This document shows, one piece after another, positions 51,672 through 61,700 of a DNA stretch of 64,000 nucleotides (position 1 is the stretch's first letter; every line of letters begins with the position of its first letter). The stretch comes from Atopomonas hussainii (GTDB lineage Bacteria; Pseudomonadota; Gammaproteobacteria; Pseudomonadales; Pseudomonadaceae), in the NCBI RefSeq assembly GCF_900109735.1, contig NZ_FOAS01000009.1, positions 1-64,000 of the forward strand. The letters run 5' to 3'. The notes below the pieces were generated by a model. It ran no database searches. It worked only from the letters and a program-made list of their open reading frames with translations, and had not been told where the DNA came from. A program made the position numbers and the translations under genes.

Positions 51672-52574
51672 ATGCTTAACCCCCAGTGGCTGTACACCTT
51701 TAAAACCTTGGTCGACACCGGCCATTTCACCCAAACCGCCGAGCGTCTGCACATGACCCAGCCGGGCGTGACCCAGCAGGTGAAAAAGCTCGAAGAGACC
51801 TGCGGGCATGCGCTGCTCAAGCGTGAGGGCAAACGTTTTAGCCTCACCGAGCAAGGCCGCTTGGTGTATCAGTACGCGCTGCAGCAGGCTGCCGATGAAG
51901 CGCACTTGCTGGAGCAATTAAGCCGCGATGACCCCACCGCTGGCGTGTGCCGCTTGGCCTGTTCCGGCGCGCTGGCGCTGACCTTGTACCCGGCGCTGCT
52001 GGCCTTGCAGGCCAAATATCCTAGCTTGGTGATGCAGCTGGAAGTAGCGCCCAAGGCGGCGATTACCCGCGCGGTGCTTGCGGGCAACATCGATCTCGGT
52101 TTAGTCACCCAAGCCGCCGAGAGCCCCGAGCTGGATTGCAGCGCCGTGGGCTGCGAGCCGCTGAGTTTGATCCTGCCGGCGGGTGCCGAACTTACCGGCG
52201 ATATCGCTGCCGACTTGCTCAGCTTGGGCCTGATTCGACACCCTGACGCGGAACACTACTTAGCCCTGTATCTGGCCCAGTGCGGCGCCCAAGCGCTGCG
52301 TAACTTGGCGCCGAAAGATGTGCCCGAGCGCGGCTATATCAACCAGTTGCAGCAGATCTTGCTGCCCGTGGCGCAAGGCTTGGGCTTTACCGTGTTGCCG
52401 CACAGTGCGGTGCAGGCCTTTGCCGAGCGCGAGCAATTGCAGGTTTGGCCCGCGCCTCAGCCAGTGAGCGAGCCCTTGTATTTGCTCAAGCGACGCGGCC
52501 GCGAGCTGCCGGCGCGCTTTAGCGAGGTGTTGGCGATTATTCAGCGCTTATTGCAGCGCGCCGAGGGGCATTAA
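51672..52574 (+). CDS. LysR-type transcriptional regulator
   Basis: 300 residues from an ATG at 51672. The HTH: LYTFKTLVDTGHFTQTAERLHMTQPGVTQQVKKLEETCGHALLKREGKRFSLTEQGRLV, then a periplasmic-binding-like ligand domain (CRLACSGALALTLYPALLALQAKYPSLVMQLEVAPKAAI). Divergent from the VOC gene. The 3' end overlaps the GlxA-type regulator gene by 27 bases (convergent). Confidence 0.92.
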   Translation: MLNPQWLYTFKTLVDTGHFTQTAERLHMTQPGVTQQVKKLEETCGHALLKREGKRFSLTEQGRLVYQYALQQAADEAHLLEQLSRDDPTAGVCRLACSGALALTLYPALLALQAKYPSLVMQLEVAPKAAITRAVLAGNIDLGLVTQAAESPELDCSAVGCEPLSLILPAGAELTGDIAADLLSLGLIRHPDAEHYLALYLAQCGAQALRNLAPKDVPERGYINQLQQILLPVAQGLGFTVLPHSAVQAFAEREQLQVWPAPQPVSEPLYLLKRRGRELPARFSEVLAIIQRLLQRAEGH

Positions 52575-53540
52575 GCACTGGAATTTCTTGCGGTATTCGC
52601 TGGGCGTGAGGCCCACGCGCTGCTTAAACAGGCGGCGGAACGAGTTGTGGTCGTCATAGCCCACTTGCAGGGTGATCTGGTCAAAGGCGCTGTCGCTGCT
52701 TTCCAGCAGCAGGCGCGCACGCTCCAAGCGTAGGTTTTGCAGGTAATGAATCGGCGTGTGCCCGGTGGCGTCTTTAAAGCGGCGGATAAGGTGCCGCTGG
52801 CCGATATTGAACTGCTCGGCGAGCTGTTCGATCACGATGCTCTCGTGCAGGTGGCGCTCTAGCCACAGCTGCACATTAAGAATATCGCCATCGCCGTGCT
52901 GCTTTTTAAAGCTGGCGCTGGCGTAGGGCAACTGGGTCTGCTGGGTGCCGTCGATCAGCAGGTGCTTGCCGCAGTCGGCAGCTAACTGCGGCGAGCCGTA
53001 TTTGCGGATCAGGTGCAGCAACAAGTCGCCGCCGCTGTTCGCCCCGCCGGAGCAATACACATGGCCATCTTCGGTGAGGGTGCGCTCGGCATGCAGCTGC
53101 ACCTTGGGGTAGCGCCGCGCAAACTGCCCAGCAAAGGCCCAGTGCGTGGTGGCTTGGCGTCCATCCAGCAAGCCCGCCTCGGCATTGATAAACGCGCCGG
53201 TGCACAAGCTGGCCAAGGCGCTGCCTTGCGCGTGCACGCGGCGCAGCCAGTCATATAGGTTGTCCAACGTGGGCAGCACGCGCAGCACGTTGAACATATA
53301 GCCCGGCACCATGACTAAGTCCGCTGGCGGCAAATCGGCCAAGCTGTATTGCGGCACCAGTTGCAGGCCGCCGGTGCAGGGCACAGCGTTGCCATCGGGG
53401 CTGGCGGTGAACAACTCGAACAAGGGCTCATCCAGCTGGCGGCTGTGGCAATACAGCGCATTGGCCATGTTAAAGGCCTCTAGCGCGGCGGATACGCTGA
53501 TCGACGCGCAGCCATCACTCATCAAAATGGCCATCTTCAT
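52548..53540 (-). CDS. GlxA-type AraC regulator with DJ-1/PfpI domain
   Basis: 330 residues. N-terminal GATase1-like domain (MAILMSDGCASISVSAALEAFNMAN, DLVMVPGYMFNVLR, SLCTGAFINAEAGLLDGRQATTHW with the cysteine of the elbow) and a C-terminal AraC HTH pair (QLAEQFNIGQRHLIRRFKDATGHTPIHYLQNLRLERARLLLE, FDQITLQVGYDDHNSFRRLFKQRVGLTPSEYRKKF). Pseudomonads use this architecture for regulation of amino-acid or betaine catabolism; the ligand here is unknown. AGGTG before the ATG. Confidence 0.93.
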   Translation of the reverse strand: MKMAILMSDGCASISVSAALEAFNMANALYCHSRQLDEPLFELFTASPDGNAVPCTGGLQLVPQYSLADLPPADLVMVPGYMFNVLRVLPTLDNLYDWLRRVHAQGSALASLCTGAFINAEAGLLDGRQATTHWAFAGQFARRYPKVQLHAERTLTEDGHVYCSGGANSGGDLLLHLIRKYGSPQLAADCGKHLLIDGTQQTQLPYASASFKKQHGDGDILNVQLWLERHLHESIVIEQLAEQFNIGQRHLIRRFKDATGHTPIHYLQNLRLERARLLLESSDSAFDQITLQVGYDDHNSFRRLFKQRVGLTPSEYRKKFQCLMPLGALQ

Positions 53541-53662
53541 AAGGGCACCTGCGGTGAAAAGGCATGCGTAAAAATCGCATGTAACAAGTCATTTTTCGCC
53601 GTAGAGGCGCCAAGGTCAATCGCCCAAGCTAGCGGCTACTGATGTTTAAGGAGCCACACAGC

Positions 53663-54499
53663 ATGAAATTGGCCTTCTACCGTGCGTTTAAAAAACCGTT
53701 CTTTGGTCGCTTTATGAAGCCTTGGCGCTGGCCCGAGGGGGTGGAGCAAAGCCAGTGGCAACGCTTGGCCGTGGCCAGCCGCTCTGGCGCTACCTTGTCG
53801 GCGCTGGTGGCCGAAAGCAGCAGCCCCGAGCCGGCCAAAGGCGCGGTGCTGATGGCCCACCCCATGGGCGTGGCGGCCAAAGGTTTTTGGCTGAAATACG
53901 GCCACGCCGAGTTACTGCGTCAAGCGGGCTACCACGTGATGCTGTTTGACTTGAACGGCTTTGGCGAAAGCACCTCGACCACCATGGACTACCCGCTGGA
54001 CGTGCTCGCTGCCGGGCAAGCTCTGCAAGCGCGTTACCCCGATTTGCCGATTGCCGTGGTCGGCGCCTCGATGGGCGCGGCGATGACCACTTGCGCACTG
54101 GCCGAGCCGGGGCACCCGTTCCAAGCCGTTGTGCTGGAGGCTGCCTTCCCGACCCTGCTGCACTTCTGGTCGCGCTACCCGGTGCCTAAGCTGGGCATTC
54201 AGCTCTCCAAACTGGTTTACCCCGCCGGGGAACGCCGCATGCGCCCAGTGCACGCCGCCAGCCGCTTGGTCGGCCAACCGCCAGTGCTGATGATTTACGG
54301 CGAAGCCGATCAGTTCACCCCGGTACGCGACGGCCAACTGCTGCACCAAGCCCTAAGCGCCAGCACCGCCGTGCAGTTCTGGCAGGTGCCGAATGCCGAA
54401 CACACCCATGCCTACGCGGCAGAGCCGGAAGAATACGCCGCGCGGGTGCTGAACTTTTTGGGTGAGCATTTGCGTGAAAGGCGGGTGTTGGCGTGGTAA
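53663..54499 (+). CDS. Alpha/beta hydrolase
   Basis: 278 residues. Motifs: LMAHPMGVAAKGFW (oxyanion HPMG), nucleophile VVGASMGAAM, Asp in YGEADQFTPVRD and His in PNAEHTHAYA. The N-terminus MKLAFYRAFKKPFFGRFMKPWRW is basic and may bind membrane. AAGGAG 9 bases before the ATG at 53663. Substrate unknown; not obviously linked to the neighbours. Confidence 0.85.
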   Translation: MKLAFYRAFKKPFFGRFMKPWRWPEGVEQSQWQRLAVASRSGATLSALVAESSSPEPAKGAVLMAHPMGVAAKGFWLKYGHAELLRQAGYHVMLFDLNGFGESTSTTMDYPLDVLAAGQALQARYPDLPIAVVGASMGAAMTTCALAEPGHPFQAVVLEAAFPTLLHFWSRYPVPKLGIQLSKLVYPAGERRMRPVHAASRLVGQPPVLMIYGEADQFTPVRDGQLLHQALSASTAVQFWQVPNAEHTHAYAAEPEEYAARVLNFLGEHLRERRVLAW

Positions 54500-54508
54500 G
54501 CCTCCCGG

Positions 54509-54820
54509 TTATTCGGGGGCTTTCACCATAATGTAATTAATTAAAAAATATTCGGCATTCAGGCAGCTGCCACGAAAAGCTACTTTGGCTTTGGTGGCCA
54601 AGGCCTGCATGGCTAACGACTGCACATTAGTATTGGCGGGCAGGTAGGCATAAATTGCATTAGCGCAACCGGCTGCTCCCCAGCCCGATTCATTGCGGAT
54701 ATATAGCGTGCCCGATGTGTCGTATTGGATGGCTTCAATTGTTTTGTATTGCGTTTCTGCCGCCATGCCGTACAAAGGCGCCACTAGCAACAGTGAGGCT
54801 AAATAAGAGTTAAAGCGCAT
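54509..54820 (-). CDS. Small secreted two-cysteine protein, paralogue A
   Basis: 103 residues with a signal peptide (cleavage near GMA-AET). The mature part shares with its neighbour (54949-55275) the scheme I..IQY...TLY...GWGA..C.NA.YAY...A.V.F.G.C.NAE....YI. Two conserved cysteines probably form a disulfide. GAGGGG precedes the ATG. Function and family unknown; AT-richer than the metabolic genes. Confidence 0.75.
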   Translation of the reverse strand: MRFNSYLASLLLVAPLYGMAAETQYKTIEAIQYDTSGTLYIRNESGWGAAGCANAIYAYLPANTNVQSLAMQALATKAKVAFRGSCLNAEYFLINYIMVKAPE

Positions 54821-54948
54821 AATTGCCCCTCATAAATATCAGAATAATATTGCACGTGTTGCGAGCTTGCCTCACTCAACATGCTGCCTAGTGTAAGTGG
54901 CCCGCAAACACCATTGATGCGTGCGAGCGTGCCCTTGCTGCAAGATCA

Positions 54949-55275
54949 TTAATTAATAATGATGTAATCAATTTTCATGTGTTCGGCGTTATCGCAGGTG
55001 CCAGTAAATGTCACCATGCTGCCGCTTGCCTTGGCTTGCATACCTAAACTTGTCAGGGTAGCTAAGCCCGGGGTGCTGGCCTCATGGGCATAGGCATACG
55101 TGGCATTCGGGCAGCTTGGCGCCCCCCAGCCAGTGGTTGAAGCAAAGTAAAGCGTTTTGTTGGCTGCACTGTATTGAATACGGGTAATTTCTTGGGGCTT
55201 GGTGGTTTCGTCAGCCTGCGCCCAGGCAGAAACCAATAACGCCGCTAAGGTTAAAACACGCCATGAATTTCGCAT
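54949..55275 (-). CDS. Small secreted two-cysteine protein, paralogue B
   Basis: 108 residues; signal peptide ends near AQA-DET. Mature part: ITRIQYSAANKTLYFASTTGWGAPSCPNATYAY and VTFTGTCDNAEHMKIDYIII, aligned with the preceding paralogue over its whole length. The start ATG at 55275 is preferred to ATG 55281, which overlaps AAAGGA. The pair is likely the product of a tandem duplication. I do not know the family. Confidence 0.75.
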   Translation of the reverse strand: MRNSWRVLTLAALLVSAWAQADETTKPQEITRIQYSAANKTLYFASTTGWGAPSCPNATYAYAHEASTPGLATLTSLGMQAKASGSMVTFTGTCDNAEHMKIDYIIIN

Positions 55276-55309
55276 TGTCATTCCTTTGTAGATAGTTTGG
55301 CTCGCCCTT

Positions 55310-55521
55310 AAGGGGCCAGCTGTTTAGTTTTGCGCGGCTCCAATGCCCCTCGCAGGCTAATGATCACCGCATTACAGAATCTGTAGGGCGGGTTAGCCAA
55401 AGGCGTAACCCGCCGAGCAGGGGGTGCGCCCCCCGCAATAGTCACGTTGTGCACCCCATCAATCACGCCCTGCGTTGCGAGAACAAAATCCGCGCAGGTC
55501 AAATGACCATGCCCTACATGG
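55310..55521. repeat. REP-like non-coding stretch with hairpins
   Basis: The segment carries GGCGGGTTA/TAACCCGCC with an inner GCC/GGC step (55387-55414), followed by a GC-rich stem (AGGGGGTGCGCCCCCC, 55419-55434). The same hairpin scheme is found at 1536-1561. An ORF of 110 codons runs through it in antisense but lacks an RBS and protein features. Confidence 0.6.
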
Positions 55522-55758
55522 CTAATTTGAGCGGCCATATGAGGCGGATAAGTAACAAATGGCAATCCAAAAGGCAATCCAATTGATGTTCTTATTGCCA
55601 GCCCAGTCGCTATCGGAAAGTAAGTATAAAAAAACGCCAAAAAATATAGCTAAAGAGAAATGGATGAAAAAACCAAAATCATTCCGCACATTTTTTCTAA
55701 CTATATTCAAAATTCGCGCAAATAAAAACCCAAGCAACAAAATTGCTAATGCCTCCAC
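55522..55758 (-). CDS. Small three-TM membrane protein, candidate immunity protein
   Basis: 78 residues from a GTG immediately after the TAA of the Rhs-like gene (TAAGTG), with GGGAG 10 bases ahead. Three hydrophobic stretches: EALAILLLGFLFARILNIV, FFIHFSLAIFFGVFLYLLS and INWIAFWIAICYLS. Immunity proteins against pore-forming or membrane-active polymorphic toxins are often small membrane proteins coded just downstream of the toxin, and this gene is AT-rich like the toxin's C-terminal tip. No family is recognised. Expression coupled to the toxin is likely. Confidence 0.65.
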   Translation of the reverse strand: MEALAILLLGFLFARILNIVRKNVRNDFGFFIHFSLAIFFGVFLYLLSDSDWAGNKNINWIAFWIAICYLSASYGRSN

Positions 55759-58700
55759 TTACCTAGCTCTCCCATAAGCATCAATGACTGTCGTGGTTGA
55801 CAATATGCCCTCCGTCACTAATAAGCCAGAAGAAGTTTGTCTCCATGCTCTTTCAAAAAGCATGGGATCTCTTACAAAGAGCGATCGCCTTATATTCGGC
55901 TCCTGAAAGTAATGCCTACTGCTTATGGAGATATCTGACTTTAGCGGGACCATTCTGCTAACCCCGTACGCTGAGGTTGAAAGGTCTAGCGCCGCATTGG
56001 TCAAAATAGAATATCTCTTGATCTCCTCAGTAGTAAGCTGGCCCATGTTTTGGGCGGACATCCAAGTGAGCCCTTGCTCTAGTCCTTTTTGAGCATAAGT
56101 ATCTTTTCCTCTGAAGGCTGCTATAACATTGTCAAGGCCTTTCAAAGTGATTGCGCCTCCAATGGAGCAGGTTATAACTCCAGCGCAAGTCTGTATTCCT
56201 AGTGCAATCTGTCCAGTGCCGCCCGCTACTGCTGCGCCTCTTAATGCAACTCCTTTGGCGTCAAAGTTTTTTCCGGTCGAGTAATAGCTCTTGAGATCCA
56301 TGTATCTTTCAATGTTGTGCAGTGCCTCTAGGTCTGTCAGACCATAGTCTCTATGTGCTGGTAGCTGTTGCCCTGAAAGTCCATTTAATAAGAAGTTTGG
56401 CTTTTGCATGAGGTTTTTTTCGGGCAAATCATTCAGTTCATAGCCTAAAGGAATGTCAGTAAACGGTATATTCAATCCGCAAAAACCAATACAAAAATAC
56501 CCCGTCGGATCTACCCCACTAAATGGCGAGTTAAAGACATAAGAATAACGATTAAAGAACTGCGCATTAGCGGTGTCTTGATAAACGATATCCGCACTTA
56601 AGAAGCGTCCCAGCGCGGGGTCGTAGGCGCGGCCGTTCATGTGGATCAGGCCGCTTTCCGCCAGGTGTTCGTGGTCGGTAAAGCCGCGGCGGGTGGTGAG
56701 CAGGGCTGCTGGGGTGTTGCTCCAGTCGGCGCCGCGCACACCGCCGAAGGGGGCGTAGCTGCGTTTTTCCAGCAATGCGCCGTTGGCGTCGGTGACGGTC
56801 TCCAGGGAGCCCAGCTGATCTTGCAGCTGGTAGTTGAGGCGCAACTGGTTACTGCCCGGGTCACGCTGCACTTGCAGGTAACCGTCGATATAGCTGTTTT
56901 GCCAGCGTTTGCCGTTGTCGAGAATCTCTTCGAAGCGGCCTTCGTCCAAGTACACGGTGATGCGCTGCGGGCTGACCTGCAGGAAGCGGCGGCGCTCGGG
57001 GTCGTACTGAAAGTCGCTGTGCTGGCCGTTGTGGGTAATGCGCAGCGGCTTGTCGTACAGGCTGTAGCTAACTTGCCGGTTTGGCGCGGTGATTTGGTTG
57101 CCACGGCTGTCGTAGCAGTAGTAACCCGCCGTGCTTTTCAGTACGGCATGCGGCCCAGGCGGTGTTTGGGCGCCTTGCGCCGCACAGTGGCTTTGCCCGG
57201 TGGCGTCGTACTGGCCGTAATCCAGCTGGGTGAACTGCGGGTTTTGCAGCAGGTTGCCGAGGTTGTCGTAGCGGTAGGTGTCGCTCAGGGTTTCACTGCC
57301 CAATACGCGGGTGCTGCTGGTGAGGCGCTGCAGCAGGTCGTAGTTGAAGCTTTCCGTTAAGCCACGGGCATCGCTACGGCTGAGCAGTACGCCATTTTGG
57401 CCGTATTGATAGCTGAGGTGTTGTACCGGGCCGGCTTGGGTGCCGCTGATGATTTGTTTCAGCCAGCCGGTGTCGTCGTCGTAGGTTTTTTCGCTAACGA
57501 TGCCGTTGCCGTAGGCAATACGGGTGGCTTGCCCGCGCGCGTTTTGCGCGAGGATTTGTCGCAAGGGTTTGCTGTCGGCGTGGTTGCTCTCGCCTGCGAG
57601 ATAGCCGTAGCCGTTGTAGTGCATGGTGTAACGGAAGCCACTGGCGTCTTGTACCGTGCTGGGCCGGCTAAAACCATCGTATACCTGCCCATCGTTGTAG
57701 GTGAGCACTTGGTCATTGGCGCGGATGCTGGTTTGGCGCATCTGCAGACGGCTGAGCTGGTCATAGCTATAGACCTGCAAGAAGCTTTGGTTGTGCTTAC
57801 CCATGGCCGAGAGCAGGCCGATGCCATTGGCGGCTTGGTCGTACTGCCACGTGGAGGCGTCTTGCACGCTGCCATCACCGGCTAGGTCTTCCCGCGTGGT
57901 GAGGCGGCTGAGCGGGTCATATTGGTTGACGATTTTGCTGCCATCGCTGGCTACGGTTTCGCGCAATTCACCAAAGGCGTTGTAGTGGTAACGCTGCAGG
58001 CCGCTGTTGGGGTCGCTGAGGGTGATGCGGTTGCCGGCTAGGTCGTAGCTCATCTGCACTTGGGTGCGTGGATCAGCGTTGATTTCGACACGGGCTAGGT
58101 TGCCGTCAGCATCGTATTGGTAGCGGGTTTGGTTGGCTTCGGCGCTGCCGGCAGCATTCACGCTGAGCACCAACTGGCCGAGGGCGTTGTTTTCGCGACG
58201 CTCTACGCGGGTTTTGCGCCCGTTTTCTTCGTAGCTCAGGCTGTATTGCCGCCAAGTGCCGCCGGTGCTGTTGGCACCATAGTCGAAACTTAATGTGGCG
58301 CCGCCGGGTAGCTGGCGCTGACGTGGACGGTCTTGGTTATCCCAAACAGTCACCAGCGGCGTGGACGTTTGAACATAGGGCTCGGTGGTGTGGGTAATAC
58401 GGCCTAGGGCGTCGTAGGTTTGATCCACTTTGACCCAGTTGCCGTCAAAACTCTGATGGCGGGTCTGCAGGGTGCGGCCTAGCTGGTCGAGGTACTGCCA
58501 CTGTTCCGGCGCGCCCTGTTGGTCACCATTGCTGTTGGTGGTGCGTTGCTGTACGGCCAACTTGGCCCGCGCAGGGCAAACCACTGCGCCTTGCCCACAG
58601 ATTTTGTAGGCCGTGGTGTGCAGGCTGCCGTCGGGGTTGAGGGTGCTGAGCACCCGGCCAAAGGCATCGTAACGGTTGGTGGTAGTCAGGTCGTTGGCAT

Positions 58701-61700
58701 CGGTGCTGGTAAGCACTTGCCCGGTGGCACGATCGTAGGTTTTGCGCAGGGTATGGTTGAGCGGGTTCTTAACCGTTTGCGGCCAAGGGCCTTGGTAGTC
58801 GCTCAGGGTGGTGGTGCGAGCGGGCAGGCCGGCTGCACTCTGCGTGCTGCTGGTTAGGCGGCCTTGGCCATCGTAGGTAAAACTGGTTTGTAACGCGTTG
58901 TCTGCATCGCCCAGATATTGGGTCTGGCTTGCCACCGCGAGGGTGCCCGGTTTGGCTTGGTAGGTATGCGTGCGAGTCCGGGCGACGCCGTTGGCGCTGC
59001 TGGTATGGGTTTCTTGGCGTAAGAAGCCAATCAACCAATCGGCGCTGTCGTTTTGGTACTGCCGGGTTACGGTTACTGTGCGTTGCGGACTGCCCAGCCC
59101 TGCTGCTGTGGCAGCGGTTTTCTCGATGGTGCTGGTGAGCGTGCCGTAATCAGCATCGTATTCATAAGCGGTACTCTGTGCGGCAACAGCTACGCCCGCT
59201 TCAAATTGCTCGTTAACGGCATTGGCCAGATAGGGGAAAAACACCTTGCCAGCCACGCGTTGCTTGTCGGCCCAGGTATTGGTGACCCGTAGGTTGAGTT
59301 TGTCGGCCAGGTATTGCTCTTCTTGCTTGAGCGCGCCGATATATGGGAAATCTTGGCGCAGCTGCCGCACAACCCGGCTCTCACGGGCCTGATCCTGTAC
59401 TTCGATACTGGCGAAGCCCAAGAAGCCGCGTCCTTGGCGATTGAGCTTAGCGCCTTGATAGCGATAGCTTTGGGTGCGCGTGCCGCCTACGCCGTCACTG
59501 CTGAGCAGTTGCTTAACCACCGGCTTAGGCGCGCGATAGGCGACATCAGGGTATACCGCGTCATTAGCTGCCGTTGCCACACTGGTGTCGTGGAGGGTGG
59601 TGTACTCATAAGAAACCACGTTGCCAGCGCCGTTATCGACCTTGCTGAGTAGTTCAGGGAATTCGCGCGACTGGGTGTAAAGGTGCCATTTGTCGCCGGA
59701 GTAATATGTTGTTGCTGCATTGAGCGTCGTAAAAACAGGCGTGCCAACAATAATGCTGTCTGCTCCACTGCCGGTGAAGTTGCCGATGTAATACATCGCA
59801 GGGTCACCATGCATCCCGTCGGGGTTATAGGCACAGGTTCCTGCATATATGAGATCTAGCATGCTTCTGAATGCAGCTTTTGCGGCTGGATCGGTTATTT
59901 GAGATATAAAACTATTAAACTGGTTTATTTGCGTTTGGCAGCTGGCGCTGAGTTTAGAGAAGTCATTGACGAACATGCGGCTTGTGCTGATGCCAAGCGG
60001 GGCGGCTGTAAGCTGTTCGTTATTGAAACTCAGCCTTAAGTAGCGACTGTCTTTGGCTGTGTAAATGATTTCTTGTCGTCCGTCACCGTTTAAGTCCGCT
60101 GCCTTGGCTGGGTAGTCACCTTCTGATGAGCGATACTTAAAGGTGGGCAACACCTCTGAGGCGTCAAAGCTGGTGGGCACTTTTTTGAACAGATTGGCTG
60201 ATAGTGCGCCACCCGTGTTAAGCATGACGGTAACTTTATTGCTGGCGTCAGGCACAATGAAGTCCTGCAAGCCATCGCCGTTTAGGTCTGCCCCTGCGCT
60301 GCGGTTAAGTGTAACTCCTAAGTTAATTAAAGCGCTTGGGGTGGTTGTGGTGTTATCTCGAATAACAGCTGCATGCAGTTGGCTTGCCTTGTTAGTAGTT
60401 ATTTGTGCGCCGCCTGCAGGATCGCTTCCGAGCGTGCCAATCCATGGGTATTCTTGAGTGGTAAAGCCTGATAGTGCCGGCTTGTTTGTGAAATTAAATG
60501 CCCCTGCGGTGCTGGTGCTAATAAAGGCAGTCCATTGCCCATTAAACGGCAGGATCAAGTCAGTCCGGCCGTCATTGTTGATATCTGTTGACGTGCCTTT
60601 TAGAAATAAGCCGTTAGCATTGCTGATAGTATAACTGGCCATCATGCTCAAGGCGGGAGCTTGCCATTGGCCCGTAATTGGCTTTATGCCAGCTTCGCTA
60701 GCCATCAGCCATTGCATGGTCCAGTACTGTGTTGAGCCAACGTTGCTTTGGCTAATTAACTTTAGAAAGTAAACTTCGTCTTTGCCATCGCCATCGAAGT
60801 CGGCTTTGTCTGCGGAAAAGGTCAGTAGTGGCTCTTTGTATATTGTCTTTTGCGTATAGCTACCGTCTTTTTTGAATATGTTTACGGTATGGATGTAGTT
60901 GCCTATTTGGCCTTGAGAGCCTACCTCCATCGTGGTGGTAAACATGTCGTCGATGCCGTCGCCATTCCAGTCCAGCGAAAACATGCTGGGGTTGGCCATT
61001 TTTCGGGTCATGCCACCCAAAGTATCTGTAAATGGCTTGGCCGACTGCAGCTGGGTGCTTGCATCTGAGTAATCAAACGTCGCAGGCGCTATGCAGGATT
61101 TTTCGCCGTTGCTCCACGCGCATGATTGAATATGCTTTAGTACATGCTGTTGACTATTAAGGGTGGATGCGCCGTAGCCCAGTGTCACATTGGAAAGACG
61201 TTGTGAGCCAGCATTAACGTCAATGGTTTTTAATAGTTTGGTTGACTCGCTAAAGCCACCGCCAAAGTATTTTGGAAGCTTTTCGGTGCCATCGGCATAG
61301 GTGAATTTGACTTCGATGTCGGCATAGCGGATTTCGCTGGGTACTAAGCTGCTGGCCGATTCTTCGTAGCTATAGTTAATGTTATTGCCAAAGCGATCAC
61401 TGGCTGTATTGATGGCCCAAAGGTATTCCGTAACTTTGCCTTGACTGCGAATACTGGCGGTTGCGCCGCCGTACTCAATGATTTGGCCGCTTTGGGTTTT
61501 AACCTCAAAGATTGGATTGTTGGCTGTGCCTTTTTGGGTGATGCGGCTAAAGCTGTCTAGCTCGGTGTAATAAACGCTTCCTGGCTGCAAATATTGGCCG
61601 CTTGCCAGTTGTAGGCGCATGCCATCGAGGCATAGACGATCCGAGCTTGCTAGGGCAATCGGAGCATAGGCCCCATCTTGAGCGATGGTTTTTGCGCAGC

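Noticed and set aside
55308-55640. 110-codon ORF between paralogue B and the toxin locus
   Set aside because: It reads through REP-like hairpins (GGGTTA/TAACCC) and overlaps the small membrane ORF; the peptide is typical of translated intergenic repeats.
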